Shown piece after piece: positions 1-7,123 of a stretch of 10,884 nt of DNA. Position numbers and translations under genes: made by a program. Source of the DNA: Gracilaria vermiculophylla. Lineage: Eukaryota; Rhodophyta; Florideophyceae; Gracilariales; Gracilariaceae. Location of the stretch: the NCBI GenBank assembly GCA_019155205.2, contig JAHNZQ020003146.1:1-10884 (forward strand), read 5' to 3'. Within the stretch, counting starts at the first letter, position 1; each line of letters starts with the position of its first letter. The notes beneath the pieces are model-generated. The model was given only the letters and a program-made list of their open reading frames with translations. It ran no database searches and was not told the origin of the DNA.

Positions 1-2
1 AA

Positions 3-800
3 AACCTACAGGTGCACCGCTCCACGGGGACTGCTCCTTTCAATTTGGTGCTCTCGCGCATTCCGCCAAGTGCTGTTATCGCGGCACGCGCCACGGCGCA
101 TCCGGCGGATGGGCCACAGATGCCAACAACGGCACAAGCCAAACGCTCCATCCTAAGGCGATATGAGAGCGCACTCTCCCTCGCGAAGGAGAGGCTCACC
201 GCCACGCAGAGGAGATACAAACGGGACTTCGACCGAAAGGTTATGAAAGGTCCGCACCTGAAGGAAGGCGACGAGGTGTTCCTCGATAAACCCGACGGTA
301 ACTCCGATGAACCGCCGGGCGTCACGCACAAGTTAGCGCCGACCACCTCAGGGCCTTACAAAGTCCTCGCCACCTACAGGGATAGTGTCGCCATTGAGGT
401 GAACGGGCTTCGGGATGTCGTCTTTCGTGATAGGGTGACGAAAGTCCCAACGCCCAGCCTCCCAGGAATACCCGCCACCCCACCTCAAAGACACCGCGCG
501 GAGATTCCTCATTCCACCACCTCAGGCGCAACGGCACCACGGGATACTGGGATCCGCATCACCGCCTTCGGTGAGCCTATACTGGAGGCTTCCGATGCCA
601 TCATGACTCCTGAAGGCGACATCCTCTACGCGGTGGATCATATTGTCTCGCACCGACGAAACCCTGCAGGAGTACTGTACTGCGTCTGATGGTACGGATA
701 CACCTCGAAGGACGATACGGAATAACCTCCGGAACATATCCCGGAGACCTTCCTTAGGAAATACCACGCCAATCTGGCGCGGAAACGCCTCTTTACATAG
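3..800 (+). pseudogene. Ty3/gypsy (chromovirus) integrase C-terminus with broken chromodomain; 5' end outside window
   Basis: The frame is open from the window edge (codons from position 3). It begins in the integrase core tail with the typical HRSTGTAPFNLV stretch, then a basic KRDFDRKV segment and LKEGDEVFL. The GPY/F-type motif TSGPYKVL (about 345-368) follows; this module is specific to Ty3/gypsy integrases. A chromodomain starts near 620 (YAVDHIV), with LYCV, WYGYTSKDDT and the C-terminal helix EHIPETFLRKYHAN up to about 775. Chromodomains in this position define chromoviruses and steer integration to chromatin marks. The chromodomain is interrupted by TGA at 687-689, exactly before the conserved WYGY, and by TAA at 723-725, where the usual TWEP would lie. 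Similarity continues in the same frame past both stops, so these are nonsense changes, not the true end. The next in-frame stop is TAG at 798-800. The element is probably inactive, although a shorter integrase ending at 689 cannot be excluded. Confidence 0.85.
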
Positions 801-812
801 GCGCTTGCGTTT

Positions 813-827
813 AGGAAAGGGGAAGGG
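813..827 (+). other. Candidate polypurine tract of the gypsy element
   Basis: This is an uninterrupted 15-base purine run (AGGAAAGGGGAAGGG) starting 12 bases after the last in-frame stop of the pol frame, followed at once by TG at 828. Retroelements prime plus-strand DNA synthesis from such a tract directly upstream of the 3' LTR, and LTRs usually begin with TG. Position, composition and strand all fit. No second LTR copy is in the window to confirm it. Confidence 0.5.
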
Positions 828-1042
828 TGCCCCCAAACGGAGATGTTCTTCGGCTTCGCCGTCTATCCCCCACCTGGAGTTATCTTTTTCGCCTCCAGGA
901 TGCTGTGCTCGCTTTTTCGCAGGCTCCTAAGGCGGCACTTCGTGTCGTTGAGCTCGTGGGCACGGCTTATGCATGATTGAACTACCGTTCGTGGAGTTTC
1001 TGCTCCAGCCGAAGGATTGTTTATTGGTCTGGGTCCTATCAC
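828..1042 (+). repeat. Possible 3' LTR (5' boundary only) between the gypsy pol end and the opposing gene
   Basis: The segment starts with TG right after the polypurine tract and holds no convincing coding frame. It contains a 7-bp inverted repeat, CCTGGAG at about 874-880 with CTCCAGG at about 894-900, around a T-rich loop, which could be a weak hairpin. The 3' limit is unknown: no matching LTR and no target-site duplication can be seen in the window, and the opposing minus-strand frame ends at 1043. The LTR identity is inferred from position only. Confidence 0.3.
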
Positions 1043-3421
1043 CTACAGGTTACCGAACCGCGTCGAATACTCCGCTTCGAGGCGCGCTTTCGCTGTTAGC
1101 GCTTGGCTGTCGAAGAACTCCGCTAGGCTGTCCTTCAGGGCCGCCATCGAAGCTCGGTCTGCCCGGGCCTTATAGAGCTCTAAGACCCAAGCACGCGCCT
1201 CGCGCAGAGCCTCCACAGGAGAAGCCGGAGCAGGACGGCCGGTCACGAGGCGCGCGTGCACCAACTCCTGAAAATCAGCCTCCAGAGCCCCAGAAGAGAC
1301 TCCTCCTGACGGTGCACCCGATGCGGCCACCTCCGTTAAAGGCGCAACAACCGCCGCGAAGGGAGCTGCAGACGGCGGACCAGCCACGGAAGGAGCTCCC
1401 CGACGGGATTCCGCGGGCTGCGCAGTGGAGGACGGCAACGCCAAGGGCGGAGTCGGCGACGCCGGAGGTGACGGTGGTGAGGGAACTGGAACGCTCCGCA
1501 GGCGAGGTTGAGCACTTGGTGCAGGTACGCTCCGCAGTCGAGGTTGCATCAAAGGGGCGGAACGAACCGGGACGGGAGTAATCTCATCCTCCTCCATTGG
1601 AGACACGGCAGCGACCACTGCGGGAGCACTCGGCTCCGCGGCGGACCGCGGAGTTATCACCTCAGGAGGTGCCCCCATATCCTGGGACGGAGCCGGTAAC
1701 CGACGGGGCGCATCAAACGCCAGACTCTCCATCAGAGGGTCGCAGTCGGGTACTTGACGCCGTGGCACCTGAGGAACTCGAGACGGCGACAGACGGGGAA
1801 AGGCAGGATATGCGTGCCCGTCGTCGGCTCCGTTCGGACTTCTGATGATGGTGTGAAACTTGTCCTCGCCGTAGTCGTACCAGAGAAAGCCCGGTGTGTC
1901 ATTCCACGCCACCTGGAGGTTGTAATCCAACAACGTCTCCGCTTCGGACTCGCTCCATGAGATGCCCTTAACCAAGTTTTGGGCACCGAAGGAGCGCAGA
2001 ACCCGGATGATAGACGCCGACAAGGGGAGCGACCGCCCGGCGGTGGGCTGGTACGACAAGTCCCAGTAGAGGCGACAGTCGGGGCATCAAGTGTAGGAGG
2101 TCACGCCTTCGTCCGCCGCTTGGAGGTACGCCATCAGGGTGTCTACCGCAAACTCCGTTGAGGCGACCGACATGACGAACCGTCCTAGGGAGTCATAGGG
2201 ATCCAGAACCGCCGAGGTGTGATACGCGAAGGTTATCGCAGTCGCCACGCAGAGATGCGGGGAAACCCAATGGTCCCTCTAGGAGTCGTTCACGTTCAGG
2301 TAGTACTTCGGCCGTTGTCCGGATGGCATATCGTTGAACTCTGTGTTGTGCCATCCATAGAAGTACCGGAAGGAGGTGCGTACGCGAGTCTCGTTTGAAA
2401 AGTGCGTCCCCCATCGACTCCGGTTGAGCCAATACAGGTGGTCGTATGGGGGATTGAAGGGTAGCACCGCAAGGGCGGAGCGTCCATCGGCAAGACTTCC
2501 CGCTCGCCCCGCTCGTTGGTGCGAACTCTCCTTATGGAGCGATACTTGGAGTCGCGCCTGGATTTCCCGTTCTTCGGTGCACCTCAGATAGGGAGTATCG
2601 CAGTGTCCGACCGTGGTTGGAGCGCTGTCACCATGGACTGGAGTGTGGAGCCAATGGGCGCGGTACGCATCGACGCGGTTCCGCTTCTGGTCGTTCCATG
2701 CAATCTCCGGGATGGCACGGAATCGCATCGCCTGCAGGTACGGCCCAAAGTGGTGAATGTAATCCTCCACCGGACACAGCAAACTCACGCGCCTATCATG
2801 GAACGGGACGAACACTCGCGTGGCGCGATGATCGAAGTGCTCTCCTGGACGGAACGGTCCTCCTGTCGAGGTGTGATACATCACCGGATTGGAAGGGGAT
2901 GTCGGCGCCGGAGGAGGAAAGGCCATTCCGAAGGTGTATGCAGCAGGGTGGACAGCGGCAGAACGCGTGGTTGCACCTGAGGAGAGAGACCTGACACCAC
3001 TCGGGTATCGATTCGCTATATGCACCACTGCGTAGGGATTCGCATCGAGCCGCCATCGTGGAATCCGAGGCGAAGCCGGGCGACCGGCATCAGGCGAGTC
3101 ATGGAGCACCATCGCGGGGCGCGCGCTCATATCCAAAGGAGAACGGTGGAGGTGCAAACGAGAACGTTATGAGTCCGGCGCCTTCACGGAGACAGAATGA
3201 GCGGACGCGAAGAAGCGGGTGTTGCCAAAAGGAGTCACCTCGGAGGAGTCAGAGTGGCTAACGCCTCCAGGGGGTTGGTACCCTCGCGGGACTGCCCCAC
3301 GCTCCGTCCACGGGAGTTGCGCGCGTGCACCACGCACGATGCGCCTAAGGATGTGGGCCCTCGCGCTGCCGACTGGTGCAGCAGCACCGAAGGAGAACAC
3401 GAAGAAGGAGCAAATATTCAT
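1043..3421 (-). pseudogene. Unrecognised 792-codon frame with three in-frame stops; proline-rich, possibly gag-like
   Basis: A single minus-strand frame runs from ATG at 3421 to the stop at 1043-1045 with no frameshift. It is interrupted only by TAA (3167-3169), TAG (2279-2281) and TGA (2087-2089). Protein-like sequence continues across each stop; for example YLNVNDS precedes the TAG and RDHWVSPHLCVA follows it. The N-terminal third is basic and P/S/G-rich. The middle (about 2900-1850) is rich in Tyr, Trp, His and Asp, including YFYGWHNTEF and a CPDC pair after the TGA. Then comes a Pro/Ala/Ser-rich linker (about 1750-1330) with a duplicated RLRSVP motif, and finally a charged helical C-terminus (about 1270-1045). 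Long open reading over low-complexity GC-rich DNA occurs by chance, but the aromatic-rich middle and the matching phase argue for a real ancestral gene. I do not recognise the family. The neighbouring retroelement pieces and the Pro-rich, helix-ending architecture would suit a Gag or accessory protein of a mobile element, but no CCHC zinc knuckle is visible. Confidence 0.6.
1491..1546. repeat. 20-bp direct repeat, two copies 36 bp apart
   Basis: Positions 1491-1510 and 1527-1546 differ at one base of 20 (core ACGCTCCGCA). The 36-bp period is a multiple of three. On the minus strand it gives a 12-residue repeat, RLRSVPAPSAQP followed by RLRSVPVPS, inside the proline-rich linker. This looks like an in-frame tandem duplication within the coding sequence. 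Confidence 0.8.
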
Positions 3422-3939
3422 TCCAAGCTTGAGACAGCAAGCACTTGAGAATCACCATCGCACCTTATTCCCACTTCCCAACAAAGAGAATTCGTATAAA
3501 TGGCAGTTGGAGAAGTAGAAAACATGCAAAGCTGCCAAACAATCTCGCGCAGCTGCTTGAATGGCAGCAAAATGCCTCTCAAACAAACAACCACACCCTT
3601 AGATTGCGCGTTAGAGTGCTGCATGTGGCCGATGAAGTCAACCGCACGTCGTGGCAATGGTATCTGAAGCCGCATTTCGTTATCAGGAATTAGTGGATCC
3701 CGGACATGCCTGCGCAAGCCACCTACATTCCGCTCGCACTGCAGTTTCCAAACCAACGCCGACCGTGGGCAACGGACGACGACAAATGGTTGAATGCCGG
3801 CAACCAACCTCCCTGCTCGGGCAACGCGGTATCTTTTGCAAAAACGTCGTGCAGAAAGTATCTGTTGCACTTGAAGCGGAAGTTTAAGAAAGCGACCAAG
3901 TGGTCTCGTCAAGATGTTACGTTGGTCCAAGTCGCTCAA
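3418..3939 (-). pseudogene. Worn integrase zinc-binding (H2C2-like) region of a second retroelement
   Basis: This 173-codon frame holds, in order: LIPDNEMRLQI; an RAVDFIGH segment; spacing of about 30 residues; then LLPFKQLREIVWQLC. This follows the layout of the N-terminal zinc domain of Ty3/gypsy integrases, which have a 'vvP...lr' strand, an H...GH motif, a 'fyWPgM..dI..wV..C..C' helix and two Cys. The first His and the last Cys of the motif are not where they should be, so the zinc site would not form. Nothing resembling the DDE catalytic core follows; the frame stops at 3418-3420, a few bases from the ATG of the unrelated 3421-1043 frame, which is in another phase. It is probably a fragment of an element inserted or truncated here. 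The match is by eye and weak in places. Confidence 0.35.
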
Positions 3940-4330
3940 GTGGAAGGGCTACATTGAGGTGGCGAAGAAATTCGGCGGTGAAGGGCAGTTTGGCAGCAAG
4001 GCGGGCGATAAGCCGAAGACCGAATACCTGCAGAGCATTCTCGACAGCCAGTTTGTGTTCACGCCGTGCGGAAATGCAATGGAGACACAGCGAGTGTACG
4101 AAGCCATTGCACTCAGTGCGAACGCGAGCTCGTCGTGCTCCTCGCCTCCCGTCGCGTTCATCGCCTCTCGCGGCCGCCTTGTCGGCAGCGCGTGCAGCAG
4201 AGGTGCGCGCACGTCGGCTCGAAGTGGCCGTCCAACTTGTCCACCCGCGCCAAGCACCGCGTGCGAGTGCGCCCTCTCGCTGTCCGCGCAGCGACACGCG
4301 CAGCGTGTGCCGTACAGCTTTGCGACATAG
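3914..4330 (+). pseudogene. Exostosin (GT47)-like glycosyltransferase C-terminal fragment fused to unrelated GC-rich sequence
   Basis: The ATG at 3914 opens 138 codons. Residues 12-60 (about 3947-4096) carry a recognisable block: YIEVAKKFG, then TEYLQSILDSQFVFTPCG, then METQRVYEAIAL. This matches the nucleotide-sugar-binding part of exostosin/RXYLT1-type transferases (SxFxLxPxGxxxxTxRxYEAIxxGxIPV), which act in the Golgi. The match stops right after YEAIAL, before the usual G-x-I-P-V. From about 4105 on the protein becomes Ser/Ala/Arg-rich without a family signature. The upstream half of the enzyme is also absent: an in-frame stop lies at 3872-3874, and nothing convincing is seen in the other frames. 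It is either an exon of a larger gene whose borders I cannot define or, more likely, a relic truncated on both sides. Confidence 0.5.
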
Positions 4331-4412
4331 CAGTGCGCTGCACGCGCGGTAGTCGCGCTTCGTCGTTTCGCGCGTCGTGCACGCATACTATGCGTTGACG
4401 GCTACTTGTGGT

Positions 4413-4700
4413 ATGTTCTTACCAAGCGGTTGCCGACGCCGCCCCGTCGCCAGGTCGCCGCCGTCATCGTCGCTGGTCATGGCGATCGTCGCGATAGCAC
4501 TGCTGACCGCAGCGCTGTGGCACTGCATCATTGTGTTGTACCGCCTGTGCGTCGTCGCCGCGTTGCGCGCAACTGGCGTTGATGGCCGAGGGCGCGGCAT
4601 CGAGACGGAAAGCGTTTCACTTTCGATGGATCAAAACTGGATATACCCTTGGTACAACATTTTTCTGGGCTTTGGGTTGAAGCAGATGAAACCAAACTAA
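4413..4700 (+). CDS. Hypothetical small membrane protein, 95 residues
   Basis: The ATG at 4413 gives 95 codons (an upstream in-frame GTG at 4377 would add 12). Residues 1-20 are Arg/Pro/Ser-rich. Residues about 21-53 form a long hydrophobic stretch (SLVMAIVAIALLTAALW, then HCIIVLYRLCVVAAL), enough for one long or two short membrane spans. The tail is aromatic (IYPWYNIFLGFGL). The positive N-terminus suggests a signal anchor. There is no family match. The Golgi enzymes related to the fragment just upstream are type II membrane proteins, but nothing links the two. The frame overlaps high-GC sequence that is open on both strands, so it may not be a gene. Confidence 0.25.
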   Translation: MFLPSGCRRRPVARSPPSSSLVMAIVAIALLTAALWHCIIVLYRLCVVAALRATGVDGRGRGIETESVSLSMDQNWIYPWYNIFLGFGLKQMKPN

Positions 4701-4775
4701 ATATATTCTTTGCTTTATGCCGGCTGCATGTAGTCGCGAGGCGACTGGGCTCAAGTTGGAGGCCCTCGCGACTAC
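4699..4775 (+). promoter_or_regulatory. TATA-like element and perfect 12-bp inverted repeat upstream of the Uma2 gene
   Basis: AAATATATT at 4699-4707 is a TATA-like patch about 210 bp upstream of the ATG at 4914. Just downstream, GTAGTCGCGAGG (4730-4741) and CCTCGCGACTAC (4764-4775) form a perfect 12-bp inverted repeat around a 22-base spacer. This could be a hairpin in a 5' leader or a binding site for a dimeric regulator. It lies in otherwise unassigned sequence between two possible genes. The regulatory role is inferred from position only. Confidence 0.4.
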
Positions 4776-4913
4776 GCAAAGCCCCCTTCCAGGCTGGCAG
4801 CTGTCGGCCGTCACTTGTCTCACTGCGCAAACTTTCGCTTCTCACATCTCTCTACGACGCTTTCGGTGCACTTGAGTACACACAGATTTTCCGAAGCGCC
4901 GCGAAGAGCCATC

Positions 4914-5834
4914 ATGGATCCCGTCCCTCCGCAACGCTGCCCTCTCGGCGACGAGCAATTTCGGCTTCCCCTGCCATACCATAACGCAACCTCACCCTGC
5001 TTTTCGGCGACACTTCCTGCCGCAGAGCGCCAGCACCCTCTCTTGAACGCGCAGTCGTCCACAGCCGTTGCGCAACCAGATGAGCCTGTGGGCCCCCTCC
5101 AACTCACGATTTGCACTTACAATGAGTACCTACGCCACAGGCTCGACGAAGAATACTTGTACGATCTTGTGGACGATATATTGATATCAAACCCAATCAT
5201 GGGCTCGCGCGAACATGAAGGCTGCATAAACAAACTGATGCGCAAAGTCAAGGAAGACAGTTCAAGAGGCAAACACTTGTACTGGCCATTTGCAAACGCT
5301 AGAATTGAAATCCCCGCAAGCAATGTGCTCAAGCGTTTGCTTGGAAAGCGAACCACAAGGCGCGCCGACTTACTCGTCTTGCGCTCTGACGCTTACTCGC
5401 GCTCTTCCAGTCGTACTCGCACCCGCGCTACTGACACAAATGTTCTTGTGCGACTGAACGACAGAAAACCCAAGCTCGTGCTTGAAGTAACTAGCCGCTC
5501 CTCATCGCGACATGCTGACCTTAACGCTAAAGTGAACGAGTACCAGCGACGCCGCATCGACACGTACGTTATCGTCGACAGAGCAACCTCTAGCCCATCT
5601 GTGATAGTATATCGGCGTTTGAATTCTCATCGTTCAAGATACACGAAGCGTGTCTATCGCGGTTCACAGCGTGTTCGCTGTCACATTTTTGACGGCATGA
5701 GCACGGAAGACATGCTCACCCCACTTGAAGAGGATGCTGAAAAACGAGATTTGTCTCAAAGATTTGAGACTGAAAGCAGACTGGTGGACGAAAACAGGCG
5801 GCAGAGTGAAGAGATTGAACGTCTCCGTGCATAG
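4914..5834 (+). CDS. Uma2/DUF820-family PD-(D/E)XK nuclease
   Basis: The product is 306 residues from ATG 4914, the first ATG in the frame and in good context (ATCATGG); the frame is open 33 codons further upstream but without a Met. Residues 1-62 are a Pro/Ser-rich extension not usual in the family. The Uma2 fold follows: NEYL (70-73), LVDDILISNP (85-94), SREHEGCINKL (98-108, with the conserved His101), the R-A-D catalytic strand with Asp152, LVLEVTSRSS with Glu191, then Asp202, Lys206 and Tyr210, and the YVIVD strand (218-222) before VIVY (230-233). All the key acidic and basic positions of the PD-(D/E)XK site seem present, so a metal-dependent DNA nuclease is plausible, although the biological role of Uma2 proteins is poorly known. 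The family is abundant in cyanobacteria and some other bacteria, so its presence beside gypsy and glycosyltransferase sequence suggests transfer. Residues 272-306 are a charged coiled coil, a common Uma2 tail, which is cut by TAG at 5832-5834. This is the most intact gene here. Confidence 0.8.
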   Translation: MDPVPPQRCPLGDEQFRLPLPYHNATSPCFSATLPAAERQHPLLNAQSSTAVAQPDEPVGPLQLTICTYNEYLRHRLDEEYLYDLVDDILISNPIMGSREHEGCINKLMRKVKEDSSRGKHLYWPFANARIEIPASNVLKRLLGKRTTRRADLLVLRSDAYSRSSSRTRTRATDTNVLVRLNDRKPKLVLEVTSRSSSRHADLNAKVNEYQRRRIDTYVIVDRATSSPSVIVYRRLNSHRSRYTKRVYRGSQRVRCHIFDGMSTEDMLTPLEEDAEKRDLSQRFETESRLVDENRRQSEEIERLRA

Positions 5835-6173
5835 AATCAAAGATTAAAAGAGGATTCTGAAACCCATGGGACTCGAAGAACACGGCGACGATCGCCATCT
5901 GCGACCGAGAGGAACGTACGCTCTGACTTAACTCGAACCAAGAATAAAAGAGGAAGAACGCGTCGGCAGCACCGGTATTGCCTCCTGCGGGCCACGACGA
6001 GCATTAAAGAACAAGCAATGAGACGCAGAGCAGCCGGCGACGCGCAGCGGGCGACGCGCAGCGGGCGACGCGCAACGGGCGACGCGCAGCGGGTGACGAG
6101 CGACGAGCGACGAGCTGCGAGCGGCCAACGACGAGCGGTGTTTGGCACGATGGGTGGTAGTCGGGGTCTGTGA
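5835..6173 (+). other. In-frame open extension after the Uma2 TAG stop
   Basis: Directly after the TAG the same frame stays open for 112 codons to TGA at 6171-6173. The first residues, NQRLKED, continue the heptad pattern of the preceding EEIERLRA, so the stop looks like a Gln codon (CAG) turned into TAG, or a codon that is read through. Beyond about 5860 the sequence turns Arg/Thr-rich and enters the minisatellite, so only the first 10-15 codons look ancestral. A possible poly(A) signal AATAAA lies at 5943-5948, about 110 bp after the TAG, which suits an mRNA ending here. Confidence 0.45.
6036..6115. repeat. Minisatellite: four 14-bp units followed by three 7-bp units
   Basis: GGCGACGCGCAGCG is repeated at 6036-6049, 6050-6063, 6064-6077 (one change, CAACG) and 6078-6091. 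After a short junction, GACGAGC is repeated three times at 6095-6115. The 14-bp unit can be seen as two diverged 7-mers. The unit length is not a multiple of three, so each frame reads a mixed basic peptide on either strand; apparent Arg/Ala/Ser-rich frames across it are by-products. Confidence 0.9.
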
Positions 6174-6279
6174 TGAGGCATGAGAAGGAGAGCGGGAGCG
6201 TGGTTGTGCTCGGTACATGCAACTGCAAGGTTGCGCTTTTTGGCAAGTCGTGAGTCTCAAGAGCTAGCTTGGCGCATTG

Positions 6280-6885
6280 TCAAGTTAGGCGCTGAATCGT
6301 AGTATACACGCACCGGCGCATCCATGATAGAGGGCGTGCTACGCGGCGCTGAGGGCGCGCGTGGCGCGACGGCTCGAACGGACGTCGAATGGCACGGCGA
6401 GCTCGTGGCCGCTGGTGGCGGGCATGAGCGCTGGAGACGGCGAGAGAGACAGAGCGGGGGCGCCAAGCACGGCCTGGAAGCGGTACGGCGCGAACAAGCG
6501 CAAGCGCGATGGCGCTGTGTTGGTCCGAATCGCCGCCCACAAGCGCCGTCGTCAAGAAAGTGGCGGTGCGAGCTCCTCCGACGGAGGTGGGGGCGGCCAT
6601 GGTCAACTCACGCCTTGCTCGTCCCTCCATCAATTCAAAAACTTTCAGGACGCAGGCGATGCTCGCCGACAAACGAGCAACACGCAACTCCAGGCTCCTA
6701 TCAACGTACTTGTTTAAATACGACGGCACCACCGCCACGCCCTTGAGCAGCTCCACCATCTCCTCCACGCCGCTCGTGAAATCAAGGAGTTCCTGTGCGA
6801 CGAAGTTGCTCCATTGCGACGCGCGATGCGGCGCGCGTTTCAACAAACGACGGCGCGGCTGACGGCACGCATCACGCGTTGCCAT
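6280..6885 (-). CDS. Hypothetical protein with a helical, non-low-complexity core
   Basis: The ATG at 6885 gives 201 residues. Residues 27-93 (NFVAQELLDF, then VEEMVELLKG, YLNKYVDRSLELRVARL and CVLKVFELMEG) have the balanced, amphipathic composition of a real helical domain. The following half is Arg/Pro/Ala-rich, like translated GC-rich non-coding DNA. The opposite strand is also open here (6509-6862) but reads as Ser/Thr/Arg-rich sequence without structure, so the minus strand is preferred. I do not recognise the family. It lies on the same strand as, and downstream of, the TsaD relic, but shows none of the TsaD motifs. It may be an exon or remnant whose ends are uncertain. Confidence 0.35.
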   Translation of the reverse strand: MATRDACRQPRRRLLKRAPHRASQWSNFVAQELLDFTSGVEEMVELLKGVAVVPSYLNKYVDRSLELRVARLSASIACVLKVFELMEGRARRELTMAAPTSVGGARTATFLTTALVGGDSDQHSAIALALVRAVPLPGRAWRPRSVSLAVSSAHARHQRPRARRAIRRPFEPSRHARPQRRVARPLSWMRRCVYTTIQRLT

Positions 6886-7123
6886 ACTCGTCGCCACGGG
6901 AGGCGTGCGCCAGCGCCAGCGTGCATAGCAGCGAAAGAGAGAGCGCAACGTCCAGCTTGTTCATCGTACTCATGCTGTATGCGGCAGTCCGACTACGTTG
7001 ATGCATACACCATCACTCGCTGTGCGGAGGCCACGCCTCATGTAGCCGCGAGCAAGGGGGCAAAGAGCGCGCTCCATCCCTTCGACGACATGGCGTAGTC
7101 TGTCCGAATTGCTGCCGACGAGC

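Noticed and set aside
1..1050. Shared CCTACAGGT near 6-13 and near 1041-1048 considered as flanking duplication
   Set aside because: Only eight to nine bases, one copy lies inside the integrase coding sequence, and nothing around it aligns; chance is sufficient.
973..1960. Several plus-strand open frames (973-1581, 1508-1699, 1597-1845, 1754-1960)
   Set aside because: They lie antisense to the long minus-strand frame in GC-rich, proline-coding DNA and show no family signature; opposite-strand openness follows from composition.
2376..2994. Plus-strand open frames over the middle of the minus-strand gene
   Set aside because: Basic, Arg/Ser/Gly-rich composition typical of antisense reading; the minus frame has the aromatic-rich, protein-like content.
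6036..6115. Short regularly spaced repeats considered as CRISPR
   Set aside because: The units are contiguous without unique spacers and only 14 or 7 bp long: a tandem minisatellite.
5837..6260. Minus-strand Arg/Ala/Pro/Ser-rich frames with apparent peptide repeats
   Set aside because: The repeats come from the 14-bp minisatellite, whose unit is not a multiple of three; no independent coding evidence.
6509..6862. Plus-strand 117-codon frame
   Set aside because: It is the mirror of the minus-strand helical domain and reads as low-information Ser/Thr/Arg sequence.
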